From UBA10906 sp049296695 (lineage in GTDB: Bacteria; Pseudomonadota; Gammaproteobacteria; Methylococcales; Methylomonadaceae): DNA of 36,601 nt. The notes under the pieces were generated by a model. The model was not told the DNA's origin. It made no database searches and saw nothing but the letters and a program-made list of their open reading frames with translations. A program made the translations under genes and the position numbers. The stretch is taken from NCBI GenBank assembly GCA_049296695.1, contig JBAQSX010000193.1:1-36601 (forward strand), given 5' to 3'. Below are positions 14,658 through 22,967 of the stretch, in pieces (position 1 is the stretch's first letter; each line of letters opens with the position of its first letter).

Positions 14658-15161
14658 ATGAAAACAAAAATTGCTTTATTTTTAGGGCTGTTACTAACTA
14701 GCACTGCCACTTTTTCTGCTGATTTAAAAATTGGTTTTGTCAATATCCCTTCGGTATTAGAAAAAGCACCTCAAGCCGAAAAAGCCAAAAAACGCCTAGA
14801 ACAAAAATTTTCACCTCGCGATAAACAATTAGTGGCGCAACAAAAAGAAATTCAAACCTTAGAAGAAAAAATGACCCGTGACGGGGCAGTGATGGGCGAA
14901 ACTGAACGTGCGGACTTAGAACGTGATATTCTGGGCAAAAAACGTGATGCAAAACGTTCACAACAAGAGTTTAGCGAAGATTTTAATGCTAGCCGCAACG
15001 AAGAATTAGGTAAATTGCAGCGTCGTATTGTTGAAGCGATTCGCGCCATTGCCAAAGATCAAAATTTTGATTTACTGCTCACCGACGGGGTGATTTATGC
15101 CAGTGAACAAATCGACATCACCAATCAAGTGCAACAAAAACTGTCAACCATGCCTGAATAA
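14658..15161 (+). CDS. skp: Periplasmic chaperone Skp/OmpH
   Basis: A 167-residue exported protein that holds unfolded outer-membrane proteins on their way to BamA. A signal peptide (about 1-20, cleavage after TFSA) leads into DLKIGFVNIPSVLEKAPQAE, the typical OmpH opening, then a long charged coiled coil (about 40-125) that forms the tentacles, and a C-terminal strand LLLTDGVIYASEQIDIT. GGAG lies about 11 bases before the ATG. The position between bamA and fabZ matches the usual order, except that lpxD, normally next, is absent. Confidence 0.93.
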   Translation: MKTKIALFLGLLLTSTATFSADLKIGFVNIPSVLEKAPQAEKAKKRLEQKFSPRDKQLVAQQKEIQTLEEKMTRDGAVMGETERADLERDILGKKRDAKRSQQEFSEDFNASRNEELGKLQRRIVEAIRAIAKDQNFDLLLTDGVIYASEQIDITNQVQQKLSTMPE

Positions 15162-15234
15162 AGCGACAATACCTGTTTGATGTAAGCGTATTGTCAACAC
15201 CGATTTTAATTCCACAGTGAAGCACTCTAAAGCC

Positions 15235-15678
15235 ATGTCTATTACCTTAGATATTTTACAAATCCAAGCCTTTTTACCCCATCGATACCCTTTTCTACTG
15301 ATAGATAAGGTTATTGAGTGCAAACCAGGCGTTAGGCTATTAGGGGTGAAAAATGTTACCTATAATGAGCCATTCTTTCAAGGACACTTTCCTCAAAAGC
15401 CCATCATGCCGGGGGTATTGATTTTAGAAGCTCTCGCGCAGGCCACAGGTTTGCTTGCCTCAGAAACCGCGCCTGACGAATTAAGCGGCATGATTTATTA
15501 TTTGGTAGGCATTGATAAAGCCAAATTTAAACGCCCCGTCGTTCCTGGGGATCAATTGATACTTGAAGCCAAGTTTCTTAAAAGTAAGCGCAATATTTGG
15601 GCGTTTGAATGTCGTGCTGAAGTTGATGGTGAATTTGTTGCCAGTGCGGAAATTAGATGTGCTGCGGTGGTGGATTAG
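15235..15678 (+). CDS. fabZ: 3-hydroxyacyl-ACP dehydratase FabZ
   Basis: A 147-residue hot-dog-fold enzyme that dehydrates (3R)-hydroxyacyl-ACP in fatty acid synthesis. Visible are LPHRYPFLLIDKV near the N-terminus, the catalytic His in GHFPQKPIMPGVLILEALAQ, and the catalytic Glu in LILEALAQ. The ATG at 15235 (MSITLDILQI) is preferred because it gives the usual FabZ N-terminus; an in-frame GTG at 15217 would add six residues. Neither has a clear ribosome site. lpxA begins two bases after the stop, so the two are probably coupled and share the hydroxyacyl-ACP pool. Confidence 0.95.
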   Translation: MSITLDILQIQAFLPHRYPFLLIDKVIECKPGVRLLGVKNVTYNEPFFQGHFPQKPIMPGVLILEALAQATGLLASETAPDELSGMIYYLVGIDKAKFKRPVVPGDQLILEAKFLKSKRNIWAFECRAEVDGEFVASAEIRCAAVVD

Positions 15679-15680
15679 CC

Positions 15681-16451
15681 TTGATTGATTCAACTGCCAT
15701 CATTCATCCCCGCGCCGAATTAGTGCAAGGTGTCAGCGTAGGTCCTTTCTCAGTGATTGGCGCGGATGTGAGCATTGATACAGGAACAGTAATAGGCTCT
15801 CATGTTGTCATCAAAGGTCCTACGCGTATTGGCAAGGATAATCACGTTTATTCATTTGCCTCCATTGGCGAAGACCCGCAAGACAAAAAATACGCCAATG
15901 AAGTGACTCGACTCGAAATCGGCGACCGAAATACCATTCGTGAATTTAGCTCGTTGCACCGTGGCACGCAACAAGATCAAGGGGTGACTAGTATAGGCAA
16001 TGATAATTTATTTATGGCCTATACCCATGTTGCCCACGATTGTATTATTGGCGATCATGTCATTATGGCAAACGGGGCATCACTTGCAGGTCATGTGCGC
16101 TTGCAAAGTCACGCCATTTTGGGTGGTTTTACCTTAGTACATCAATTCACCCAAATTGGTCAATACAGCTTCTCGGCAATGGGCAGTGCGATTACCCAAG
16201 ATATTCCACCGTTTGTGATGGTAGGTGGTAGGCCGACTCGTCCACACGGTATTAATTCGGTTGGCATGGAACGTAATAAAATTTCTGCCGAAGATATTCG
16301 TCTAGTGCGTAAAGCCTATAAGATTATTTATAAAATGAATCTTCGCTTAGATGAGGCGATTGTACAGTTAGAAGAGCTTGCAGGTGATAGTCAAGAACTA
16401 CTTAGTATGATTCATTTTTTGCGCAATGTTAGCCGTGGCTTGTTACGTTAA
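15681..16451 (+). CDS. lpxA: UDP-N-acetylglucosamine acyltransferase LpxA, TTG start
   Basis: A 256-residue left-handed beta-helix enzyme catalysing the first step of lipid A synthesis. Repeated hexapeptides (such as IGDHVI, VGPFSV) run through the first two thirds. The catalytic His is in HVAHDCIIGDHV (His119 here, the equivalent of E. coli His125), and the C-terminal helical domain ends FLRNVSRGLLR. The start is placed at TTG 15681, giving MIDSTAIIHPRAEL, which aligns with the usual MID...A..HP start and has GGTGG seven bases upstream, within the end of fabZ. The only upstream ATG in frame (15657) would add an untypical MCCGGGLA. lpxB does not follow; rnhB does. Confidence 0.93.
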   Translation: MIDSTAIIHPRAELVQGVSVGPFSVIGADVSIDTGTVIGSHVVIKGPTRIGKDNHVYSFASIGEDPQDKKYANEVTRLEIGDRNTIREFSSLHRGTQQDQGVTSIGNDNLFMAYTHVAHDCIIGDHVIMANGASLAGHVRLQSHAILGGFTLVHQFTQIGQYSFSAMGSAITQDIPPFVMVGGRPTRPHGINSVGMERNKISAEDIRLVRKAYKIIYKMNLRLDEAIVQLEELAGDSQELLSMIHFLRNVSRGLLR

Positions 16452-16466
16452 GCCGATACTGTTGGT

Positions 16467-17069
16467 ATGAATGACGATTTCCTAACACAGCTGACCGCCT
16501 ATCGTTATATTGCAGGGGTTGATGAAGCAGGGCGTGGCCCTTGGGCAGGCCCTGTGGTGGCGGCGGCTGTTATCTTAAATCCTGAACGACCCATTGCAGG
16601 TTTGGCCGATTCTAAAAAACTCAGTGAAAAGCAACGCGATAAGCTAGCAATCATTATTCAACAACAGGCACTGAGTTGGGCAATCGCTGAGGCGAGTGTT
16701 GCTGAAATCGATACTTTGAATATTTTGCAGGCGACTTTTTTAGCCATGCAACGTGCGATTGAAAGCTTAAGCCTACCACCTGACTATGTGCTAATCGACG
16801 GCAATGGTCTACCTAAACTCACCTGCCCCGCGCAAGCCATTATCAAAGGCGATAGTAAAATTCCTGCCATTAGTGCCGCTTCAATTTTAGCTAAAGTGGC
16901 GCGTGATAACATCATGATTGACTATCATAAACAGTACCCACAATTTGCCTTTGATCAACACAAAGGCTATGGTACTCGTCAACATAGTGCTGAATTACAA
17001 CAATACGGTTGTTTAGCTATTCATCGCCAAAGCTTTAAACCCATAAAAGCAATACTTAATGTGACATAA
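16467..17069 (+). CDS. rnhB: Ribonuclease HII
   Basis: A 200-residue nuclease that cuts RNA in RNA-DNA hybrids and at misincorporated ribonucleotides. The N-terminal YIAGVDEAGRGPWAGPVVAA contains the Asp-Glu of the active site and the GRG substrate motif. Further acidic residues are in VLIDGN (about residue 110) and in the ARDNIMIDY segment. Length is normal. It starts 15 bases after lpxA and completes the fabZ-lpxA-rnhB run; the usual lpxB between lpxA and rnhB is missing. Confidence 0.95.
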   Translation: MNDDFLTQLTAYRYIAGVDEAGRGPWAGPVVAAAVILNPERPIAGLADSKKLSEKQRDKLAIIIQQQALSWAIAEASVAEIDTLNILQATFLAMQRAIESLSLPPDYVLIDGNGLPKLTCPAQAIIKGDSKIPAISAASILAKVARDNIMIDYHKQYPQFAFDQHKGYGTRQHSAELQQYGCLAIHRQSFKPIKAILNVT

Positions 17070-17173
17070 TTACTGCTCAATCACCCTTGTTTTTCAGAAA
17101 TCACAACACATAACATAATTGTTGCCACGCGTTTAATGTGGATTATCGTTTTAAATACTCTATTGCGCGCCCC

Positions 17174-17204
17174 AACAAGCTCCACTTAAGGGGCTTGTTT
17201 TTTA
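17174..17204 (+). terminator. Intrinsic terminator after rnhB
   Basis: AACAAGCTCC (17174-17183) pairs with GGGGCTTGTT (17190-17199), with one G-U pair, followed by a run of T. It ends 19 bases before the type I secretion ABC gene, so it either ends the bam-rnhB transcript or acts as an attenuator. A possible promoter (TTGCCA 17122, TATCGT 17144) lies upstream of it. Confidence 0.8.
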
Positions 17205-17222
17205 TTCATAGGAAGCCTTTTT

Positions 17223-18920
17223 ATGCGTCTACCCCCAACCGAACTCGCTCAAACCATTCGCCTATGTCGCGATTCTTTTCAGTCAGCTGCGATTTTTAGC
17301 TTATTTATTAATTTGCTGATGTTGTTACCTGCTATCTATATGATGCAAGTTTATGACCGCGTATTAGGCAGTAACAGCATTTCTACTTTGATGATGTTGA
17401 CCTTATTAGCCATTGGCTTGTTCTCTTTGTTGGGCGCATTAGAATGGATTCGTTCACAAATTTTAATTCGTGTCAGTGCGCGTTTTGATGTCTTACTCAA
17501 TGAACGTTTGTATAAAGTGTTATTTCGCCAAGCTTTAGTGAGCGGTGGCAAAACCAGTGCGCAACCTTTGAGTGATTTATTAGTATTACGCCAATTTTTA
17601 ACAGGCAATGGCTTGTTTGCTTTTTTTGACGCGCCTTGGCTACCGATTTATATCGGTTTGCTGTTTTTGTTTCATTACACCTTTGGTATTGTGGCAATCA
17701 TTTCAGCCATCATCTTGATTTTATTAGCTGTATGGAATGAACGAGCTACCCACGATGACATGGAAAAAGCTAATAAAGTCTCAGTGGAAAGTGCTAACGT
17801 GACCGCGCGTAATTTGCGCAATGCTGAAGTGGTTCACGCTTTGGGCATGTTGCCTGATTTAATGGCACGTTGGAAAGAAAAACAACAAAATTTGATTATG
17901 CTACAAGCCCTTGCTAGTGAAAAAGCAGGTTTAATTGCAGCATTGTCAAAAACTTATCGTGTGACTATTCAATCGTTAGTATTAGGTTTAGGTGCGTGGC
18001 TGGCTATTGAAAAACAAATCAGCCCTGGTTTGATGATTGGCGGTTCGATTCTATTAGGTAGAGCCTTAGCCCCTATCGATTTAATGATTGGTAGCTGGAA
18101 ACAATTTTTATCAGCGCGTACCGCTTACGATAGATTAAATAAATTATTAGCGCAGTTTCCTGTAGAAGCTGAACGGATGCCCTTGCCTGCACCTAAAGGT
18201 ATTATTCGCGCCGAACAAGCCGTAGTCGCGCCACCGGGGGCAAAAGTTGCGGTATTGAAAGGTTTGAACTTTACTATTGAAGCGGGTAGTTTTGTTGCCT
18301 TAATTGGCGCGAGTGCTTCGGGTAAATCAACGCTAGCACGCGCTTTGCTGGGCATTTGGACAGTTAATAATGGTTCAATTCGCTTAGATGGCGCGGATGT
18401 GGGGCAATTTGATAGAGCCTTAATTGGTCAGCATATTGGCTATCTGCCCCAAGACATTGAATTATTTGACGGTACCATTGCAGAAAACATCGCCCGTTTT
18501 GGTGAGGTCGATGCCAATAAAGTGGTGGATGCGGCCATCGCGGCGGGGGTTCATGACATGATTTTGCATCTACCCCAAGGTTATGACACTGAAATCGGTG
18601 GTACAGGTGGCGTATTATCAGCAGGACAACGTCAACGCGTAGGTCTGGCGCGGGCTTTATACGGTGATCCTGTGTTAATTGTCTTAGATGAACCCAATTC
18701 CAATCTCGATGAACAAGGCGAACAAGCTTTGGCTAAAGCCTTGTTTGCTGTTAAACAACGCGGTTGCACTGTGATTGTTATTACTCACCGTGTCGGTATT
18801 TTGAGCTTAGTTGATAGAATTATGGTGTTAAACGAAGGTTTATTAGCACTCGATGGCCCGCGTGATGAAGTGTTGGCAAAACTAAACCAACGTGCCGCCC
18901 CTGCGCAAGGAGCAAAATAA
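17223..18920 (+). CDS. Type I secretion ABC transporter (PrtD-like)
   Basis: A 565-residue ABC half-transporter: an N-terminal membrane domain (about 20-330) fused to an ATPase. Walker A is GASASGKST (about 362-370), the signature is LSAGQ (about 465), Walker B is VLIVLDEP, and the switch His is in ITHR (about 520). The absence of an N-terminal C39 peptidase domain and the length fit the PrtD type, which exports RTX proteases, lipases or similar proteins. AGGAAG lies before the ATG. Its stop overlaps the membrane fusion gene (TAATG), so the two are coupled. A TolC-like gene completes the channel. No substrate with RTX repeats is in the window. Confidence 0.92.
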   Translation: MRLPPTELAQTIRLCRDSFQSAAIFSLFINLLMLLPAIYMMQVYDRVLGSNSISTLMMLTLLAIGLFSLLGALEWIRSQILIRVSARFDVLLNERLYKVLFRQALVSGGKTSAQPLSDLLVLRQFLTGNGLFAFFDAPWLPIYIGLLFLFHYTFGIVAIISAIILILLAVWNERATHDDMEKANKVSVESANVTARNLRNAEVVHALGMLPDLMARWKEKQQNLIMLQALASEKAGLIAALSKTYRVTIQSLVLGLGAWLAIEKQISPGLMIGGSILLGRALAPIDLMIGSWKQFLSARTAYDRLNKLLAQFPVEAERMPLPAPKGIIRAEQAVVAPPGAKVAVLKGLNFTIEAGSFVALIGASASGKSTLARALLGIWTVNNGSIRLDGADVGQFDRALIGQHIGYLPQDIELFDGTIAENIARFGEVDANKVVDAAIAAGVHDMILHLPQGYDTEIGGTGGVLSAGQRQRVGLARALYGDPVLIVLDEPNSNLDEQGEQALAKALFAVKQRGCTVIVITHRVGILSLVDRIMVLNEGLLALDGPRDEVLAKLNQRAAPAQGAK

Positions 18921-20266
18921 TGAGTTTATTAAAGAAAAAACAAAATGCTGCCAAAGAATTAGATATTAATCGCTTTGCCAACGACAAACCGATTCGGCAT
19001 TTAGGTTATGCTTTAGTATTAATCGTTTTTGGCGGTTTTGGTGCGTGGTCTGCTTTTGCACCGTTAGGCAGTGCCGCACTCGCTCCGGGTAGTGTTACCG
19101 TGGAAGGTTATCGTAAAACTGTACAGCATTTAGAAGGCGGCATTGTTAAAGCCATTCATGTGCGTGATGGTGATACCGTAACTAAAGGTCAAATTTTAGT
19201 TGAATTAGAAGATACCTCTTCTCGCGCTCAATTGGAAACTCTGCGCGGACAATTATATTCAGCCTTCGCGCGTGAAGCGCGTTTAACCGCAGAACGTGAT
19301 GGTAAAACCACTGTTACTTTTCCTGAATTATTAGTTAAATCCAGTCTGCATGACCCCAGAGCCGCTGAAGATATGCGTGTTCAAGAACAAGCCTTTAAAG
19401 TGCGCAAACATGCGCGTGATGGTGAAATGTTTATCTTTAAAGAACAGCACCAACAATTACTCGCTAAAATTCAAGGCATTAAATCGCAACAAGCCAGTCG
19501 TAATAATTTAGCTTCATCTTTAAGCAAAGATTTAACCGACTTTCGCGCTATGCTCAAAGAAGGTTATGTTGAAAAACAAAAAGTTACAGAATTAGAACGC
19601 CGTTTGTCAGAGGCGCAAGGTGATGAAGGTGATTTCACTGCCAATATTGCCACTGCACAAAATCAAATTAGCGAAATTGCTTTAAAAATTCTACAAATTG
19701 AAAAAGATTTTCAACGCGAAGTAGTCGACGAATTGAGTAAAGTACAATCTGAATTATCAGAATTGCGCGAAAAAACCCAATGGTTAGAAGATACCGTAGA
19801 ACGTACCATCATTAAAGCACCCGAGTCTGGCATGGTGTTGGGATTGGCCGTTCATAACTTAGGGACTGTAATCGCGCCAGGTGGGCATATTTTAGACCTC
19901 GTACCGCAAAAAGAAGCCTTGGTTATTGAAGCGCAAGTGTCACCTATGGATATTGACCGTGTGCATATTGGGCAAACCACGCAAATTCGCTTTAGTGCTT
20001 TCAAAAGTGCTAAAACTCCAAAAGTGGAAGGCAAGTTATTAACCTTATCGGCTGATCGTTTAACTGATGAAAAAAATCAAGTCAGTTATTATTTAGCGCG
20101 AGTCTCAGTGGATAAAGAAGGTTTGGTTGAATTGGAAAAACGCGGTTTGATTTTAATGCCTGGTATGCCCGCTGAGGTATTGATTAACACAGGGGATAGA
20201 ACTTTCCTTGAATATATTGTGCAACCGCTAACCAATATATTTGCTCGCTCTTTAATTGAGGATTAA
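18920..20266 (+). CDS. Type I secretion membrane fusion protein (HlyD/PrtE family)
   Basis: A 448-residue periplasmic adaptor. A short cytoplasmic N-terminus is followed by one membrane helix (about 28-52), a lipoyl/barrel-sandwich half (VEGYRKTVQHLEGGIVKAIHVRDGD), a long helical hairpin (about 140-290), and the second half (RTIIKAPESGMVLGLAVHNLG). The C-terminal region fits the HlyD/PrtE family. It bridges the ABC transporter and the outer-membrane channel. The ATG overlaps the ABC gene stop by one base; the TolC-like gene begins two bases after its stop, making a tight three-gene operon. Confidence 0.93.
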   Translation: MSLLKKKQNAAKELDINRFANDKPIRHLGYALVLIVFGGFGAWSAFAPLGSAALAPGSVTVEGYRKTVQHLEGGIVKAIHVRDGDTVTKGQILVELEDTSSRAQLETLRGQLYSAFAREARLTAERDGKTTVTFPELLVKSSLHDPRAAEDMRVQEQAFKVRKHARDGEMFIFKEQHQQLLAKIQGIKSQQASRNNLASSLSKDLTDFRAMLKEGYVEKQKVTELERRLSEAQGDEGDFTANIATAQNQISEIALKILQIEKDFQREVVDELSKVQSELSELREKTQWLEDTVERTIIKAPESGMVLGLAVHNLGTVIAPGGHILDLVPQKEALVIEAQVSPMDIDRVHIGQTTQIRFSAFKSAKTPKVEGKLLTLSADRLTDEKNQVSYYLARVSVDKEGLVELEKRGLILMPGMPAEVLINTGDRTFLEYIVQPLTNIFARSLIED

Positions 20267-20268
20267 TC

Positions 20269-21768
20269 ATGTCTTTAATCATAAAAACGCCTCAATTTAA
20301 AATGCGTACTCTGGGTGCTTTAATAGCAGTCTGTTTGAGTCAAACAGCCAGTGCCGATGATTTATTAAGCCTCTATCAACGCGCTTTATTTTCATCACCT
20401 GAATTGCAAGGCAGTCAATTTGCAGTCGATATTGCCAAAGCGCAACAAGATCAAAGCTTTGGTAAATTATTGCCCCAAGTGGTATTGACGGGTAACTATT
20501 CACAAAACCGCTACCATACCCAAGGCAGAACCTTAACAAATGGCTTAAAAAGCCCAGATACGGTTAGCACTTACCCCGGTGAACGCGCTACCGTTAGCTT
20601 TAGACAGCCTTTGTTTGATTTACAAGCTTATTTGTTAATGAAAAGTCAAAAAACCAAAACGGAGGCAAGTGAACAAGAATTAGCGGCGGCGCATCAAAAA
20701 TTAATTGATGATTTAGTCGAGCGTTACACTGATGCTTTAGAAGCGATTGATAAGCATGAAATTATTGAAGCTGAACTAAAATCAAATGAAAAACAACTTG
20801 CTAGAGTGACGGCTATGCAGGCGCGGCAAATGGCAATGATTACCGATATGTATGAATTGCAGGCGCGGGTTGAAACCTTGCGTACTAGCTTGCTTGACAG
20901 TGACAACGAAGCGCGAGTAGCACTCGAAAAACTGCGTGAATTAACAGGTGATGCGGTCACTCATATTCAACCCGCCCGCTTAGATGTTAATCAACCCAAA
21001 CCCGAAGGCGTGATTGATACTTGGGTGCAACAAGCAGGACAAATTAATCCTGAATTATTAAGCTTGAAAAAAACCGTAGAAGCCACTCGTCAAAGTATTT
21101 CTGGCTATAAAGCCGCGCATTTGCCCCGCGTTGAATTGCAATTAAACGGCACTTACAGTAATACCACCATCTACAATCTGCAAAGTGGCGGTACGTTTGA
21201 TGTGGGTAGTGCCGCTGTTGAAGCCACTATGCCAATTTACAGCGGCGGCATTACCAGTGCGCAAACGCGTGAAGCTGAGGCAAGAAAACGTTACAGTGAA
21301 GCGCAATTAGAAAAAAAATTACGCGAATTAGAAAACCTAACCAGAGCGGCTTATTTGGATATGAACAGCTCACCTGTGCGAACACAAGCCTCTGACAGAC
21401 AATTAACTGCCAGTGAAAAATCCAGAGATGCCATGCAAAAAGGCTATGAATTAGGCGTGGTGACTATTGTTGATTTGCTGGAATCAGAAAAAAACTTGTC
21501 GGATGCGCGTAAAGCGCAACGCATGGCACGTTATCGCTATTTTAAAGCCCGTGCCGCTTTGCTCAATCAAGCGGGTCGTTTAGATGTAGAAGAATTGGCG
21601 AGAATGAATCAATGGTTAGTGGCGCAAAAACCTGCTTTGCCCCCAGTAGCACCAACACAGCCCAAGCCAGAAATTAAAGCAAGCACCGATAAGCCCGCGC
21701 CTACCAAAGATTCAGAGGCTAAAGCCGTCCCTACGGCAGATATTACAAGCAAAGAAGTAAAACCTTAA
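20269..21768 (+). CDS. Type I secretion outer-membrane channel (TolC family)
   Basis: A 499-residue exported protein. The signal peptide is MRTLGALIAVCLSQTASA-DD, preceded by an unusually long n-region if the first ATG is used; GAGGA before 20269 supports that start, and an internal ATG lies at 20302. The mature part has the TolC-family duplicated coiled-coil and strand layout (DLLSLYQRALFSSPEL; later PIYSGGITSAQTREAEARKR and the conserved GVVTIVDLLESEKNL). A Pro/Lys-rich tail of about 45 residues (from PALPPVAPTQPKPE) extends beyond the usual TolC core. It forms the exit duct for the two preceding genes. A strong hairpin follows the stop. Confidence 0.92.
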   Translation: MSLIIKTPQFKMRTLGALIAVCLSQTASADDLLSLYQRALFSSPELQGSQFAVDIAKAQQDQSFGKLLPQVVLTGNYSQNRYHTQGRTLTNGLKSPDTVSTYPGERATVSFRQPLFDLQAYLLMKSQKTKTEASEQELAAAHQKLIDDLVERYTDALEAIDKHEIIEAELKSNEKQLARVTAMQARQMAMITDMYELQARVETLRTSLLDSDNEARVALEKLRELTGDAVTHIQPARLDVNQPKPEGVIDTWVQQAGQINPELLSLKKTVEATRQSISGYKAAHLPRVELQLNGTYSNTTIYNLQSGGTFDVGSAAVEATMPIYSGGITSAQTREAEARKRYSEAQLEKKLRELENLTRAAYLDMNSSPVRTQASDRQLTASEKSRDAMQKGYELGVVTIVDLLESEKNLSDARKAQRMARYRYFKARAALLNQAGRLDVEELARMNQWLVAQKPALPPVAPTQPKPEIKASTDKPAPTKDSEAKAVPTADITSKEVKP

Positions 21769-21780
21769 GACAATGATTAT

Positions 21781-21811
21781 ATTAAAGGGATGAGGTATTC
21801 ATCCCTTTAAT
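21781..21811 (+). terminator. Hairpin after the type I secretion operon
   Basis: ATTAAAGGGATGA and TCATCCCTTTAAT are perfect 13-base inverted arms around GGTAT. It lies 12 bases after the TolC-like stop; the T-tract is short. Confidence 0.7.
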
Positions 21812-21857
21812 TATCGTGCAAATTATTCTCGCTTAAAGCACAATTCTTAAAATTCCC

Positions 21858-22793
21858 ATGCGTTTAATCAGAGGCTTGACCCATACGCCGCCCTTTAAAA
21901 ACGGTTGCGTGTTGACTATCGGTAATTTTGACGGGGTGCATTGTGGGCATCAAGGCATTATTAAAAAACTCGCTCAGCGCGGCGAAGCCTTACATTTGCC
22001 TGTAGTGGTGATGATTTTTGAACCACAACCTTTGGAATATTTTCTCAAAGACAATGAGCCAGCGCGTTTAAGTACCCTGCGTGATAAAGCCATACACTTA
22101 GCACAACTTCCTGTTGATACCATTGTTGTAGTCAAATTTAATCGCCAATTTGCCAACTGCACCGCTGAGCAGTTCATCGATGAAATTTTGCTAAAAACCT
22201 TAAATGTTAAACATTTAGTGATTGGTGATGACTTTCATTTTGGCAAAGCACGAACGGGTACAACGGCGTTGCTTAGAGAAAAAGGCAAACAACAGGGTTT
22301 TAGCGTTGAAGATACAGGTTCATTTCAAATTGAAGGTTTGCGCGTGAGTAGCACCCTGATTCGAGATGCCTTAAATACTGGTGATTTAGCACAAGCTAAA
22401 CGCTTATTAGGACGTGATTATTCTATTTGTGGACGGGTCGCACACGGCGATAAACGTGGCAGAGTTTTAGGATTTCCGACCGCCAATATTAAATTATTCC
22501 GCAAAAACACCCCCATTAATGGCGTATTTGCCGTAACCATGACAGGTATAGACGGTTTAACACTGCAAGGCATAGCCAATGTCGGTACACGCCCAACCAT
22601 TGATGGCAGTTCTAAAGTCATACTCGAAACCCATCTCTTTAATTTTCATAAAGAAATTTACGGATATTATGTTGAAGTCCATTTTCAACAAAAAATCCGC
22701 GATGAAATGCGCTTTGCTTCTTTGGCACAATTACAAACCCAGATTAGTAATGATGTCACCACAGCTCAAGCTATTTTTGCCATTACTTCATGA
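21858..22793 (+). CDS. ribF: Bifunctional riboflavin kinase/FAD synthetase
   Basis: A 311-residue cytoplasmic enzyme making FMN from riboflavin and then FAD. The N-terminal nucleotidyl-transfer domain shows GNFDGVHCGHQGII (HxGH motif, about 22-35) and the later SSTLIRDAL. The C-terminal kinase domain shows GRVAHGDKRGRVLGFPTANI and the conserved NVGTRPTI. Length is normal. In many gammaproteobacteria ribF precedes ileS and lspA; here a capsule-type glycosyltransferase gene follows after 174 bases in which I see no gene. No clear ribosome site lies before the ATG. Confidence 0.95.
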   Translation: MRLIRGLTHTPPFKNGCVLTIGNFDGVHCGHQGIIKKLAQRGEALHLPVVVMIFEPQPLEYFLKDNEPARLSTLRDKAIHLAQLPVDTIVVVKFNRQFANCTAEQFIDEILLKTLNVKHLVIGDDFHFGKARTGTTALLREKGKQQGFSVEDTGSFQIEGLRVSSTLIRDALNTGDLAQAKRLLGRDYSICGRVAHGDKRGRVLGFPTANIKLFRKNTPINGVFAVTMTGIDGLTLQGIANVGTRPTIDGSSKVILETHLFNFHKEIYGYYVEVHFQQKIRDEMRFASLAQLQTQISNDVTTAQAIFAITS

Positions 22794-22967
22794 ATTACGC
22801 CACCGTACCTTAAGCAAAAATTTACGCCACTATGCAGGCAATAGCTTATGGTCTTGAGCCATAGCGTAGACTGTTTCTTGCCGATAAAACGAAAACGCAA
22901 GACCTATCCGCTTTTAAAAAACCGATAGCTCTACTAGCAACAATTGTTTAGCGACACTTAATTTATA

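Noticed and set aside
22579..22857. A 92-codon plus-strand frame at the end of ribF
   Set aside because: Most of it lies inside ribF in another frame, and the unique tail has no family features.
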